Shown here piece by piece: positions 27,332-36,399 of a stretch of 62,728 nucleotides of DNA. Under the pieces are notes generated by a model. That model searched no databases. It saw only the letters and a program-made list of their open reading frames with translations, and was not told the origin of the DNA. Position numbers and translations under genes: made by a program. Where the stretch lies: NCBI GenBank assembly GCA_028066595.1, contig JALCBJ010000036.1, positions 1 to 62,728 on the forward strand, read 5' to 3'. Within the stretch, counting starts at the first letter, position 1. Each line of letters begins with the position of its first letter. This stretch comes from Thermoanaerobaculia bacterium. Its GTDB lineage: Bacteria > Acidobacteriota > Thermoanaerobaculia > Multivoradales > J023.

Positions 27332-27467
27332 GGGTCCCGCGATCTTAACGGTCTCACGTTAGACTGTCGGCCCGGCGGCGCCGGCCGTCTCGGGCTGCCA
27401 TTCCGAGTACGACCCTCTGGCACGCGCGCTGTCCAGACCATCCGAGCCACCATTTTCGGAGCCCCGC

Positions 27468-29258
27468 ATGTCCCGATCGAGCGAGTCACCGAGCCGTATC
27501 CCCACCAACGGACTACCGACGAACCGTTTGGCCGTTCCCCGGCACGGTGCCCACAATCCTTCGACAGAAAGACAGGGGACGACTCCTGGAAGCTTTGCCC
27601 TGACATCCGACGTCGGAGGGCCCTTGACCTTCGCGTCGCCCGATACACCGGGCATGCCGGCACCATCGGAACGCACGGCTTGGGACTTTCGTGCTGCAGA
27701 CGGGGCGATCGGAACCGGCTCGGGCGACGCCGTGACCCAACTGGAGCGAGCACGTCTCGGCGAGGTCACACCCGAGATGAAGCGCGTCGCAGCTCGCGAG
27801 GCGCATCTGACCGCGACGCAGGTACGCGACGAGATGGCGGCGGGGCGCATGATCATCCCGGCCAACCGGGTCCACCTGAGCTATCGCCTCGACCCGATGG
27901 CCATCGGTCGAGCGACGCGGACGAAGATCAACGCCAATCTCGGCGCATCTCCGGTCTCATCGGGGACGGACGAAGAAGTGGAGAAGATGAAGTGGGCTGT
28001 CCGCTGGGGCGCCGATACGGTGATGGATCTGTCGACCGGCGGCGATCTCGACGCCTGTAGGCAAGCCATCGTGCGGGAGTCGACCGTGCCCATCGGTACG
28101 GTGCCGATCTACTCGATGATCATCGGCCGCAAGATCGAAGACCTCACCTACGACGTCATCCTGGACGTCATCGAGCATCAAGCCAAACAAGGCGTCGACT
28201 ACTTCACTGTCCATGCTGGCGTACGTCGAGAACATCTGAAGTACGTGGAAAAGCGCTTGATCGGCATCGTTTCTCGGGGTGGATCGCTGCTGGCGAAGTG
28301 GATGCTGGTCCACGGCAAAGAGAACCCGATGTACGAGATGTTCGACGACATCTGCGACATCATGCGGCAGTACGACGTGTCGTTTTCGCTCGGTGACGGT
28401 CTGAGACCCGGTGGTTTGGCGGATGCCACCGACGACGCCCAACTGGCAGAGCTGGAGACCCTGGGCGAGCTGACCGAGCGTGCTTGGGCCAAGGGTGTCC
28501 AGGTGATGGTCGAGGGTCCGGGTCACGTTCCCTTCGACCAGATCGAATACAACATGAAGATCCAGCGACGGCTGTGTCATGGTGCGCCCTTCTATGTCCT
28601 GGGGCCGCTCGTGACGGATGTTTTTCCGGGCTACGACCACATCACCAGCTCCATCGGCGCCACCGCCGCGGCGTTCCACGGCGCTTCCATGCTCTGCTAC
28701 GTCACCCCCAAAGAGCACCTCGGACTTCCCAAACGCGATGACGTGAAACAGGGCTGTGTCGCCTACAAGATCGCCGCCCATGCGGCCGATGTGGCCCTCG
28801 GCATACCCGGATCGAGGGACTGGGACGACGAGCTCACCAAGGCTCGTGCCGCGCTCAACTGGGAAGAGCATTTCGACCTTGCCTTCGACACCGACACGGC
28901 GAGAGCCTTCCACGACGAAGATCTGGACGTGGATACGGATTTCTGCGCCATGTGCGGACACGATTGGTGCAGTGTCCGCATTTCGAAGGAGATCCAAGAT
29001 TTCGCATCGGGCAAGGACGACGCCTTCGCTTGGGACCGGCCGAAGATCTCCGCGGCTCTTTCCGAGGAGCAAAAGCGCATCCTGGAGCAGCGTGGGGTGC
29101 TATCGCCCGAGGAAATCCACAGGCTGGCCTCGAAGACGAGGAAAGCCGTTGCAGGCGAGGTCGACGCCCAGGAGAAAGCCGCCTGTCACAGCGACTACGT
29201 GGACGCCTCCCAAGCGCAACGGATTCAAGATCAGAAGCTCGTTCGGATCGGCGGCTGA
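27468..29258 (+). CDS. thiC: Phosphomethylpyrimidine synthase ThiC
   Basis: 596 residues. A radical-SAM enzyme that turns aminoimidazole ribotide into HMP-P for thiamine. Family blocks: [106 protein letters not shown] and [12 protein letters not shown]. The Fe-S motif CAMCGHDWC (CX2CX4C) is near the C-terminus. The ~88-residue N-terminus before [16 protein letters not shown] is unusual, rich in Ser and Pro; a GTG at 27732 is an alternative start, but the ATG has a GGAG site. No TPP riboswitch is visible in the 136-bp leader. Confidence 0.95.
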   Translation: MSRSSESPSRIPTNGLPTNRLAVPRHGAHNPSTERQGTTPGSFALTSDVGGPLTFASPDTPGMPAPSERTAWDFRAADGAIGTGSGDAVTQLERARLGEVTPEMKRVAAREAHLTATQVRDEMAAGRMIIPANRVHLSYRLDPMAIGRATRTKINANLGASPVSSGTDEEVEKMKWAVRWGADTVMDLSTGGDLDACRQAIVRESTVPIGTVPIYSMIIGRKIEDLTYDVILDVIEHQAKQGVDYFTVHAGVRREHLKYVEKRLIGIVSRGGSLLAKWMLVHGKENPMYEMFDDICDIMRQYDVSFSLGDGLRPGGLADATDDAQLAELETLGELTERAWAKGVQVMVEGPGHVPFDQIEYNMKIQRRLCHGAPFYVLGPLVTDVFPGYDHITSSIGATAAAFHGASMLCYVTPKEHLGLPKRDDVKQGCVAYKIAAHAADVALGIPGSRDWDDELTKARAALNWEEHFDLAFDTDTARAFHDEDLDVDTDFCAMCGHDWCSVRISKEIQDFASGKDDAFAWDRPKISAALSEEQKRILEQRGVLSPEEIHRLASKTRKAVAGEVDAQEKAACHSDYVDASQAQRIQDQKLVRIGG

Positions 29259-29285
29259 AGCCGCGTCTTACTCTCTGGAGACAAC

Positions 29286-30674
29286 ATGAAAGAAGCGACC
29301 CACGACCTCGTCGTGATCGGCGCGGGTCCCGGTGGATATGTCGCGGCTATCCGCGCAGCACAGTTGGGCCTCGACGTGGCCTGTATCGAGAAGGAGCCTG
29401 CCCTCGGTGGCACTTGTCTGAGGGTGGGATGTATCCCCTCGAAGGCGTTGCTGGAAGCGAGTGAACGGTACGTCGAAGCACGTGGCAGCCTGAAGCGATT
29501 CGGCGTCAAAGTGTCGGGAGTCGAGCTCGACCTCGGTGCGATGCAGCGGCACCGGGAACGGACCGTGAAGGCTCTCACCCAAGGGGTGGCGGGTTTGCTG
29601 AAGAAGAACGCCATCACCCGCTATGCGGGCCACGGTCGGCTGGATGGGCCGGGTGTAGTCATCGTAGACGGCGAGGACACTCACAAGATCTCCTGTCAGC
29701 GCGTGATCCTGGCTACCGGCTCGGTACCGTCCACCTTGCCGGGGGTGGAGTTCGATGGCGAGCACATCGTCGGCTCGACGGAGGCGCTCGAGTGGCGAGA
29801 GGTGCCGGAGCACCTCGTCGTCATCGGCGCAGGGTACATCGGTCTGGAGCTGGGGTCGGTTTGGGCTCGGCTTGGCTCCAAGGTGACCGTGCTCGAGTAC
29901 CTCGATCGCATCCTTCCAGGAATGGACGGTGAAACCGCCAAACAGGCTCAGCGACTGTTCAAGAAGCAAGGCCTGCAATTCGTGCTCCGTGCGAAGGTGA
30001 CCGGCGCGTCGGTGAAGGACGGCAAGGTCACGGTCCAGGCGGACGGTTCTGATCCGATCGAATGCGATCGCCTGTTGGTGGCGGTCGGCCGGAGACCTTC
30101 GACCGAGGGACTGGGTCTCGACTCCGTTGGCATCGAGACCGACGAACGAGGTCGCATCGTGATCGACGAGCACTGGAAGACATCGGTCGACGGCGTCTAC
30201 GCCATCGGTGACGTGGTCCGAGGTCCGATGCTGGCGCACAAGGCCGAAGAAGAGGGCGTGGCTTGCGTCGAGGCTCTCGTGGAGGGCTACGGGCACGTCA
30301 ACTATGACGCCATCCCCGGGATCGTCTACACCCATCCGGAGATCGCTTCGGTGGGGAAGACGGAAGAACAGCTGAAAGACAGTGCCACACCCTACAAGGT
30401 GGGTAAGTTCCCGTTCATGGCCAACGGCCGGGCCAAAGCTCTGGCAGAGACCGATGGGCAGGTGAAGATCTTGGCCCATGCGGAAACCGATCGGATCCTC
30501 GGAGCTCATGTCATCGGGCCGCGAGCCGGAGATCTGATCGCGGAACTGGTCGTCGCCATGGAGTTCGGTGCTTCCGCAGAGGACGTGGCCAGATCGTCCC
30601 ATGCCCATCCCACGCTCGCCGAAGTGGTGAAAGAGGCTGCGCTGGCTGTCCACGGCCGCACTCTCAACATCTGA
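29286..30674 (+). CDS. lpdA: Dihydrolipoyl dehydrogenase (E3)
   Basis: 462 residues. FAD/NAD flavoprotein that reoxidises dihydrolipoyl groups of 2-oxoacid dehydrogenases. FAD motif VVIGAGPGGYVAAIRAAQLG, redox disulfide GGTCLRVGCIPSK, NAD motif VVIGAGYIGLELGSVW, second FAD motif GVYAIGDVVRGPMLAHKAEEEG and the catalytic His-Glu SSHAHPTLAEVVKEAA. It is 27 bp after thiC, so probably cotranscribed, while the matching E1 and E2 genes (sucAB) lie about 16 kb downstream. Confidence 0.95.
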   Translation: MKEATHDLVVIGAGPGGYVAAIRAAQLGLDVACIEKEPALGGTCLRVGCIPSKALLEASERYVEARGSLKRFGVKVSGVELDLGAMQRHRERTVKALTQGVAGLLKKNAITRYAGHGRLDGPGVVIVDGEDTHKISCQRVILATGSVPSTLPGVEFDGEHIVGSTEALEWREVPEHLVVIGAGYIGLELGSVWARLGSKVTVLEYLDRILPGMDGETAKQAQRLFKKQGLQFVLRAKVTGASVKDGKVTVQADGSDPIECDRLLVAVGRRPSTEGLGLDSVGIETDERGRIVIDEHWKTSVDGVYAIGDVVRGPMLAHKAEEEGVACVEALVEGYGHVNYDAIPGIVYTHPEIASVGKTEEQLKDSATPYKVGKFPFMANGRAKALAETDGQVKILAHAETDRILGAHVIGPRAGDLIAELVVAMEFGASAEDVARSSHAHPTLAEVVKEAALAVHGRTLNI

Positions 30675-30748
30675 GCGTCTGATCGCGTCCCAAGGGGGTC
30701 CGCCAGCGTCGGCATCGTCGCCGCGCGACACGTCCGGGTTCAGGTTAA

Positions 30749-30757
30749 TGCTATAGT
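30749..30757 (+). promoter_or_regulatory. Possible extended -10 promoter of the kinase/regulator pair
   Basis: TGCTATAGT fits an extended -10 (TGnTATAAT). No good -35 lies at the right spacing. It is about 105 bp before the sensor kinase start and is the only convincing -10 in the gap after lpdA. Confidence 0.4.
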
Positions 30758-30860
30758 CGGATGCCCCCGGATCGGAAATCCAGTGGTGGATTTGGATTGG
30801 ATTTGGAAACTAGTCAAATCCCCTATTGGTCCGTGTCGTTGCAATCTCCAGGAGGACGAT

Positions 30861-31643
30861 ATGTCTCTAGGAATTGATATCGCGAGCCGTCGGGAAGCGC
30901 GAGGCGATCCGGGGCTCCATGCCGAGAAGGAAGGCAGAGGGCACCATCAGCATCGAGGTGGAAGCTCGCGTGAGCTGAACCGTAGACTCCTGGAGAGCCA
31001 AGAGTGGGAACGCCGACGGCTCTCGAGAGAGTTGCACGATGAGCTGGGGCAGCAGGTCAGCTGCCTGCAGCTCCAATTGGCAGCGGCCCGGCGTGCAGCG
31101 ACTGCTGCCGAACGGGAGACACTGTTCGAAGAACTCCATTCGGCTTTGGAGCAGCTCCGGTTGCAGATCCACGACCTCGCTCTGGATCTCCGGCCGCCCA
31201 TGCTCGACGACCTGGGCCTCGTGTCGAGCCTCCGGTGGTACTTGAATCATCACTTGAAGAACGCACCGCTATCTAAAGAGCTGATGATCATCGGTGATAT
31301 CCCGCGCCTGAGTTCCAGCGTGCAGACGGTGGCCTTTCGGGTCGCCCAAGAGGCGTTGACGAACGTCGTCCGCCACGCAGGGGCGTCTTCGGTGACGGTC
31401 ACGCTCGAGGCCAGCGGCAGCGCGCTGCGGCTGGAGGTCGCGGACGACGGCGAAGGTTTCCGGATCTCGGAGATCGATGCGCGGGAGGAAGAGAGTTTCC
31501 AGTCCCTGGGCCTTCTGGGTATGAAAGAGCGTCTGGCTCTGGTGAGAGGCAACATGTGGCTGAGCTCGGAGACGGGTACCGGCACCCGTCTCGTGGCAGA
31601 GATTCCCCTCGATGGACACCGTGAAGGACGACTCGGCTCGTGA
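30861..31643 (+). CDS. Soluble sensor histidine kinase, HisKA_3 (NarX/DegS) class
   Basis: 260 residues from the ATG at 30861, right behind an AGGAGG site (a longer in-frame start at 30783 has none). No membrane helix and no sensor domain: ~50 variable residues, then the DHp motif ERRRLSRELHDELGQQVSCLQLQ (the phospho-His is in RELHDELGQ). The ATP-binding domain follows with N box VAFRVAQEALTNVVRHAGAS and G boxes EVADDGEGF and SLGLLGMKERLALVRG. It overlaps the response regulator gene by 32 bp. The input is probably through a partner protein or the short N-terminus. Confidence 0.9.
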   Translation: MSLGIDIASRREARGDPGLHAEKEGRGHHQHRGGSSRELNRRLLESQEWERRRLSRELHDELGQQVSCLQLQLAAARRAATAAERETLFEELHSALEQLRLQIHDLALDLRPPMLDDLGLVSSLRWYLNHHLKNAPLSKELMIIGDIPRLSSSVQTVAFRVAQEALTNVVRHAGASSVTVTLEASGSALRLEVADDGEGFRISEIDAREEESFQSLGLLGMKERLALVRGNMWLSSETGTGTRLVAEIPLDGHREGRLGS

Positions 31644-32292
31644 GCAGCAGGCCGGATCACTGGGTCTGCTACTCGTAGACGACCACCAGCTGTTCCGCAA
31701 AGGCATCGCTGCACTTCTTCGAGAGTGTGAGGGAATGCAAGTAGTCGGCGAGGCGGGTGATGGCCAGGATGCCCTCAGCATGGTCGCCAGCCTCCAGCCG
31801 GACGTCGTCCTCCTCGATCTCAGCTTGCCGGGGCTCGTAGGGACCGAAGTGGCGCGCCGTATTCGCTCCCACCATCCGGAGATCAAGGTCATCGTGTTGT
31901 CGATGCATACCGACGAGGAGCACGTAGCACGTTGTCTCGAGATCGGGGTGTCCGGCTACCTGTTGAAGTCGTCCTCGGCGGCCGAGCTGGAGATCGCGAT
32001 TCGTGCTGCGATGTCAGGGGATACCTATCTGACCCCGAGCGTTTCCAGAGGCGTGATCAGCCAGTTCCTCGCGCACTCGGCCAACGATGGAGATCCCCTG
32101 TCGATTTTGACCAGCCGTCAGACCGAGGTGCTGCAGTTGATCGCCGAGGGGTGTAGTACGCGCGAGATCTCCCAACGGCTGAATGTCAGCGTCAAGACCG
32201 TTGAATCCCATCGCGCCAACATCATGGACCGTCTGGATGAGCATGATCTGGCTGGATTGGTCCGCTTCGCCGTCCGAACGGGTCTGGTGTGA
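31612..32292 (+). CDS. NarL/FixJ-type response regulator, partner of the upstream kinase
   Basis: 226 residues. Receiver at 17-135 (LLLVDDHQLFRKG, phospho-Asp in VVLLDLSLPG, Lys in GYLLKSSS), then a LuxR-type HTH (LTSRQTEVLQLIAEGCSTREISQRLNVSVKTVESHRANIM). It binds DNA as a dimer once phosphorylated. The overlap with the kinase gene makes the pairing nearly certain. Targets unknown. Confidence 0.92.
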   Translation: MDTVKDDSAREQQAGSLGLLLVDDHQLFRKGIAALLRECEGMQVVGEAGDGQDALSMVASLQPDVVLLDLSLPGLVGTEVARRIRSHHPEIKVIVLSMHTDEEHVARCLEIGVSGYLLKSSSAAELEIAIRAAMSGDTYLTPSVSRGVISQFLAHSANDGDPLSILTSRQTEVLQLIAEGCSTREISQRLNVSVKTVESHRANIMDRLDEHDLAGLVRFAVRTGLV

Positions 32293-32465
32293 GGAGTGGT
32301 CTGTCTCGCCATGGTCCGGATCTAAGGTCGAAATGGGGGGCTTGGGGGGAGGATTTAGGGGAACCCCCGATGGGCCAACGCCACGGCAAGTGGCAATCTG
32401 AAGTCGTAGCGCTGGCCGATCGCACCGGCTCAATTCTCTTGTCGTTCCGATAGAGAGGCCTCAAC

Positions 32466-35372
32466 ATGCCCGTACTTCTTGCCAAGCGTTCTGCTACATG
32501 GCTCTCTCGTATCCCCTGGCGATTCTTCGGTCTGCTTTCCTCCGCCCTCGGGTTTCTTCTCCTCGCAACGGGTACGTCCGTGCTTCTGTGGGCGCCATCG
32601 ACCCTCGTCGAGGGCCGCTTCGCCGACGGTCTCCGACTCGGATGGACCCGGCTCGCCCTGGAACAGATCCGTTTTCTGGTCCACGAGCAACAAGAACATG
32701 GCGCACAGGCTTCGGACCACAGGATCGAGTGGCTGGTCGACGAGATCGAGGGCCGCTTTGCCGGCGTCGTCTCGCTCGGAGACCAACCCTTGGCCGTGCC
32801 GATACGTACCGCCCGATTCCTCGGCGACGCGCGCCGGTTTGCAGGCCTCGATCCCGGAGCCGAAGGCCGGCGGTCGGCGGCGTTGCGAATCGCGAACGAA
32901 GCGCCGGCCGTCCTGGCTGAAGTGGACCTTCTCCTGCGTCAGATGAATGCCGTACTGGAGTCCCGCCAACAGGCCGAGCTGGCCTTGCGAAGTCGTGTCC
33001 AAACAGCCCTCGAGCTCGGTGGCCTGCTCCTGGTCGCGTCCCTGCTGGCATCGGCAGTTCACAGGTTGGTCAACCGGACAGAGCACTCCGAGACAAGATT
33101 GCAGGTGATTTTCGATCGTCACCCGTTGCCGATCCTCATTCACCGGATCGACGACGATCGGATCGTCGACGCCAATCCTGCAGCCTCCTTACAGTACGGA
33201 TACGAGCTGGAAGAGCTGCGACGTCTGAGAGTGACCGATCTGACGCCGAAGCCGGACGACTCGACGTCCACAGGGCCCGAGGCTCCGCCAAAATCCGAGC
33301 TCTTCGGCCCGTGGAGCCAGCGGCGCCGAGATGGCACGTCGTTCCTTGCCGACGTCTCGACCGCCGCCTTCGGCGAACCGGAGGGAGGCCTGATGCTCAG
33401 CGTCGTGCAGGACGTCACCGCGCGGGAACGCAGTATTCATCGTCTGAGTGTCGAGGAGGCTCGCTTTCGCAGCTTGGCCGAGAGCTTGGCGGAAGCGGTT
33501 CTGGTCACTGACACAGAGGGTCGCGTGAGCTACGCCAATCCGCGGTTCGAGGAGATCACCGGCCGTAGCGCACAGGCCGCCGTAGGTAGCCGCCTACGCG
33601 GGGAACTGGCGGATTCCCTCGAGTCCATCACCCGACACCTGGTCGAGCGCAGTCGTGGTGGCTCGCGGGTCTATCTGCACGACTTCGAGCGTCCCGATGG
33701 TGAGACCGTGTGGTTGGAGGTGAACAACTCGCCGCTCTATGGTGCCAACGGGCGCGTACAGGGGATCGTTGCGGCCTTCACCGACGTCACGGCCCGGCAG
33801 AGAGCCGAGCAAGCGCTGCGGGATCGGGAGCGCAGGTTGAGCACCCTCCTGCAGCAGGTTCCCGCAGTTGTCTGGACGACCGATCGAAACCTCGAATTCA
33901 CCTCCCTACAAGGCGGCCTCGGAACCGACGACAGCCTACCTGTGTCGGCGTTGACGGACTTGGTCGGCGACGGACCGGAGAACGAGGTGATACCGGCTCA
34001 TCAGAGAGCGTTGCAAGGCTCCGTGGAGTCCTTCGAGATGGACTATGACGGCAGGATCTACCGTGGGCGAGTCGAGCCCTACTATGAAGACGACGAGCTG
34101 GCCGGTGTCATCTGTGTCTCTCTCGACATCACCGAGGAGCGGCAGGCCGAGCTCGAGCGACGCCACCTGGACCGCCAGCTCCGCGACTCGAAGAAGATGG
34201 AAGCGGTCGGCAGGTTGGCGGGTGGCATCGCCCACGACTTCAACAATCTGCTCACGATCATCCACGGCAATGCCGAGATACTCGTCCAGACCCTCGACGA
34301 GGAAGAACCACCGGAGTTGACGGAAATCCGACAGGCCGCTCACAGCGCCGCCACACTGACCCGGCAGCTTCTCGCCTTCAGCCGGCGACAACACATCCAG
34401 CCCACGGTATTCGAAATCGATAGTGCGATCCGCGAGACGTGTCGTCTACTGAACCGGGTGATCGGCGAGGACATCGAGCTGGTGCACGTAGAGGGCAGCG
34501 ACCGGGCCCGAATCCAGGCCGATACTTCGCAAGTTCATCAGATGCTGCTCAATCTGGCGATCAACGCCCGAGACGCCATGCCCGACGGGGGGTGTCTCGA
34601 GATCAGGACGGATCGCCATCGGGTGGACCGGCCAATTCCAGTGGATCGGAGCTACGCATCGTCGGCGTCGGATACCGGGGAATTGCTTCCACCCGGCGAG
34701 TTCGTGAGGCTGCAGGTGCGGGACGATGGAATCGGAATGGACGCCGAGACGCTGGAACACGCCTTCGAGCCGTTCTTCACGACCAAGGAACCAGATGTCG
34801 GCACCGGATTGGGGCTGGCCAGTGTGCACGGGATCGTCCGACAGGCCGGTGGCTGCATCGACGCCGAGAGCATTCCAGGGCACGGTACGACGATCACCAT
34901 TTTGCTGCCGGTCACCGAGCAGGCGGCGAGCTCGGTATCCACCAAGCCCGTGCCAACGGCGGAGCGGCTGCGTGGTAGCGCGCGGGTGCTGCTGGTCGAA
35001 GACGAGTCTGCGGTGCGGCAAATGCTGGCGCGCGGTCTGCGCCGACGTGGCTACGACGTAGTGGAGGCGGGAAACGGTGAAGATGCTCTGTTGGCTTCTG
35101 CATCTTGTGACGGTTCCGTCGACCTGGTGGTCACGGATGTGCTGATGCCCGACATGAAAGGACCCGAGCTGGTGAAACGCATGAACGAACTCGGTTTGGA
35201 GTCGCGGGTACTCTTCATTTCCGGCTATCCGAATGACGCCTTGCAGCGCCAGAGAACGAACGTCGAATACCTACAGAAGCCATTCGACCTGCAGACCCTC
35301 GCACGGCGCATCGAAAAGCTCCTGGATCAGCCCCCGAAGTCGGCTGAGATCAGCCTGGAGAGCGCGGTATGA
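32466..35372 (+). CDS. Hybrid sensor histidine kinase with three PAS domains and a receiver
   Basis: 968 residues. Membrane helices at about 20-41 (FFGLLSSALGFLLLATGTSVLL) and 181-199 flank a periplasmic region of ~140 residues. Three PAS-type sensors follow (about 210-325, 335-450 and 460-565), then the DHp with LAGGIAHDFNNLLTIIHGNAE (phospho-His near 588). The ATP-binding domain has LLNLAINARDAMPDGG, RDDGIGMD and TGLGLASVHGIV. A C-terminal receiver (VLLVEDESAV, phospho-Asp in VVTDVLMPDMKG, LQKPFDL) ends the protein. The receiver suggests a phosphorelay. Its stop overlaps the next regulator gene (ATGA). Confidence 0.93.
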   Translation: MPVLLAKRSATWLSRIPWRFFGLLSSALGFLLLATGTSVLLWAPSTLVEGRFADGLRLGWTRLALEQIRFLVHEQQEHGAQASDHRIEWLVDEIEGRFAGVVSLGDQPLAVPIRTARFLGDARRFAGLDPGAEGRRSAALRIANEAPAVLAEVDLLLRQMNAVLESRQQAELALRSRVQTALELGGLLLVASLLASAVHRLVNRTEHSETRLQVIFDRHPLPILIHRIDDDRIVDANPAASLQYGYELEELRRLRVTDLTPKPDDSTSTGPEAPPKSELFGPWSQRRRDGTSFLADVSTAAFGEPEGGLMLSVVQDVTARERSIHRLSVEEARFRSLAESLAEAVLVTDTEGRVSYANPRFEEITGRSAQAAVGSRLRGELADSLESITRHLVERSRGGSRVYLHDFERPDGETVWLEVNNSPLYGANGRVQGIVAAFTDVTARQRAEQALRDRERRLSTLLQQVPAVVWTTDRNLEFTSLQGGLGTDDSLPVSALTDLVGDGPENEVIPAHQRALQGSVESFEMDYDGRIYRGRVEPYYEDDELAGVICVSLDITEERQAELERRHLDRQLRDSKKMEAVGRLAGGIAHDFNNLLTIIHGNAEILVQTLDEEEPPELTEIRQAAHSAATLTRQLLAFSRRQHIQPTVFEIDSAIRETCRLLNRVIGEDIELVHVEGSDRARIQADTSQVHQMLLNLAINARDAMPDGGCLEIRTDRHRVDRPIPVDRSYASSASDTGELLPPGEFVRLQVRDDGIGMDAETLEHAFEPFFTTKEPDVGTGLGLASVHGIVRQAGGCIDAESIPGHGTTITILLPVTEQAASSVSTKPVPTAERLRGSARVLLVEDESAVRQMLARGLRRRGYDVVEAGNGEDALLASASCDGSVDLVVTDVLMPDMKGPELVKRMNELGLESRVLFISGYPNDALQRQRTNVEYLQKPFDLQTLARRIEKLLDQPPKSAEISLESAV

Positions 35373-35998
35373 CTCGGATCTTCTTGGTAGAAGACCATGT
35401 CATGGTGAGAGATGGGCTGCGCCGGCTTCTGGAAGAGAATCAGATGACCCTGGTCGGGGAGGCCTCCAGTGGTGACACTGCGGTAGCAGCCATCCGGCGA
35501 TCCGGCGCAGAGGTGGTCGTGTTGGACCTAGATCTACCGGGGCGGTCCGGGCTCGAGGTGCTCGACGACCTCAAGGAGTTACCTGCACCGCCCAAGGTGA
35601 TCGTCTTGACGGGCCACGCCGAAAAGGGCTTCGGGGTGCGATGCATCAAGGCAGGTGCCGACGGATTTCTGAACAAGGGCAAGGGCATCGGATCCTTGGC
35701 GGAAGCCGTTCGTAAAGTGCATGCAGGCGGCAAGTACATGAGCGAGGATCTGGCGGAGCAGATCGCGATCAGCCTCGCCGAGTCTCGTCCTCCAGCCGCT
35801 CACGAACGATTGTCGAACCGTGAATTCGAGGTGATGTGCCGCATCGCCAAGGGTGAGACCCTCAGCGAGATCGGCGAGTCACTGTTTCTGAGTCCCAAGA
35901 CGGTCGGTACCTACCGCAGAAGAATCCTCGACAAGCTGGAGCTGGAGAACAACGCGGAGGTCTCCCGCTATGCCCTCGTCGAGGGCCTGGTTCAGTGA
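35369..35998 (+). CDS. NarL/FixJ-type response regulator
   Basis: 209 residues. Receiver with DH pocket (FLVEDHVMVRDG), phospho-Asp in VVLDLDLPGRSG, switch residue in VIVLTGHA and Lys in GFLNKGKG; LuxR-type HTH LSNREFEVMCRIAKGETLSEIGESLFLSPKTVGTYRRRI. Translationally coupled to the hybrid kinase. It is a close paralogue of the regulator at 36,400: both have RCxKAGADGFLxK, GGKYxSxxLA and SxKTVxTYRxRIL. Confidence 0.92.
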   Translation: MTRIFLVEDHVMVRDGLRRLLEENQMTLVGEASSGDTAVAAIRRSGAEVVVLDLDLPGRSGLEVLDDLKELPAPPKVIVLTGHAEKGFGVRCIKAGADGFLNKGKGIGSLAEAVRKVHAGGKYMSEDLAEQIAISLAESRPPAAHERLSNREFEVMCRIAKGETLSEIGESLFLSPKTVGTYRRRILDKLELENNAEVSRYALVEGLVQ

Positions 35999-36044
35999 CG
36001 GCCGTGAAGGGCGGGCCATGGTCGGGTGGGCAGGCCTTGGCGAC

Positions 36045-36320
36045 TCAGTCCGTGCCGGCGTTGTCCATCAGCTCGGAGAGCTGTCGTCGTGCTTCCGCGA
36101 TCTGTTCGACGTTCTCGCGACCCGGGTGCTCGGCCGGTAGCGATCGCAGCAGGCCTTCGCACGAAAGTTCGATCACCATCAGAAGGTTGAGGGCCGCGTG
36201 CCGCAGGTTGGACATGCGTTCGCGATCGCTGATGCACGAGTCGTCGGGCTCGTCTCCGTGAGATTTCTCGGTGATGATCGTCCCTCCTCGAGAATGGGTG
36301 ATGCCGATGATGTGCACCAT
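36045..36320 (-). CDS. Small protein resembling a stand-alone histidine-kinase DHp domain
   Basis: 91 residues from the ATG at 36320, with a GGAGGTGCGACC Shine-Dalgarno; an in-frame extension to 36386 lacks one. After a flexible, polar N-terminus (~35 residues), residues 38-88 form two predicted amphipathic helices, LRHAALNLLMVIELSCEGLL and ENVEQIAEARRQLSELMDNAG. They line up without gaps in the first helix with the DHp of the hybrid kinase at 32,466 (AHDFNNLLTIIHGNAEILVQ), including His41 against its phospho-His. There is no ATP-binding domain, and the acidic residue after the His is missing (HA instead of HD). It sits antisense between two response regulators. It could be a phosphotransfer protein or an inhibitor that binds regulators or kinases. 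The gene is likely real; the role is inference. Confidence 0.6.
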   Translation of the reverse strand: MVHIIGITHSRGGTIITEKSHGDEPDDSCISDRERMSNLRHAALNLLMVIELSCEGLLRSLPAEHPGRENVEQIAEARRQLSELMDNAGTD

Positions 36321-36399
36321 GGTCGCACCTCCGTATCCACCTGGCAAGTGCGACGAACGTCGTAAGCAGGACACTAAGTAGGTCAAGGGGATCCAGCTG

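Noticed and set aside
27332..27467. TPP riboswitch upstream of thiC
   Set aside because: The conserved CUGAGA and ACCUGA-type elements are absent from the 136-bp gap.
27957..29072. 371-codon open frame antisense to thiC
   Set aside because: Mirror of a strongly conserved gene; composition artefact.
29268..30731. 487-codon open frame antisense to lpdA
   Set aside because: Longer than lpdA itself, but the plus-strand frame has all the catalytic motifs. The antisense product is low-complexity with no motif; such shadows are common in high-GC genes.
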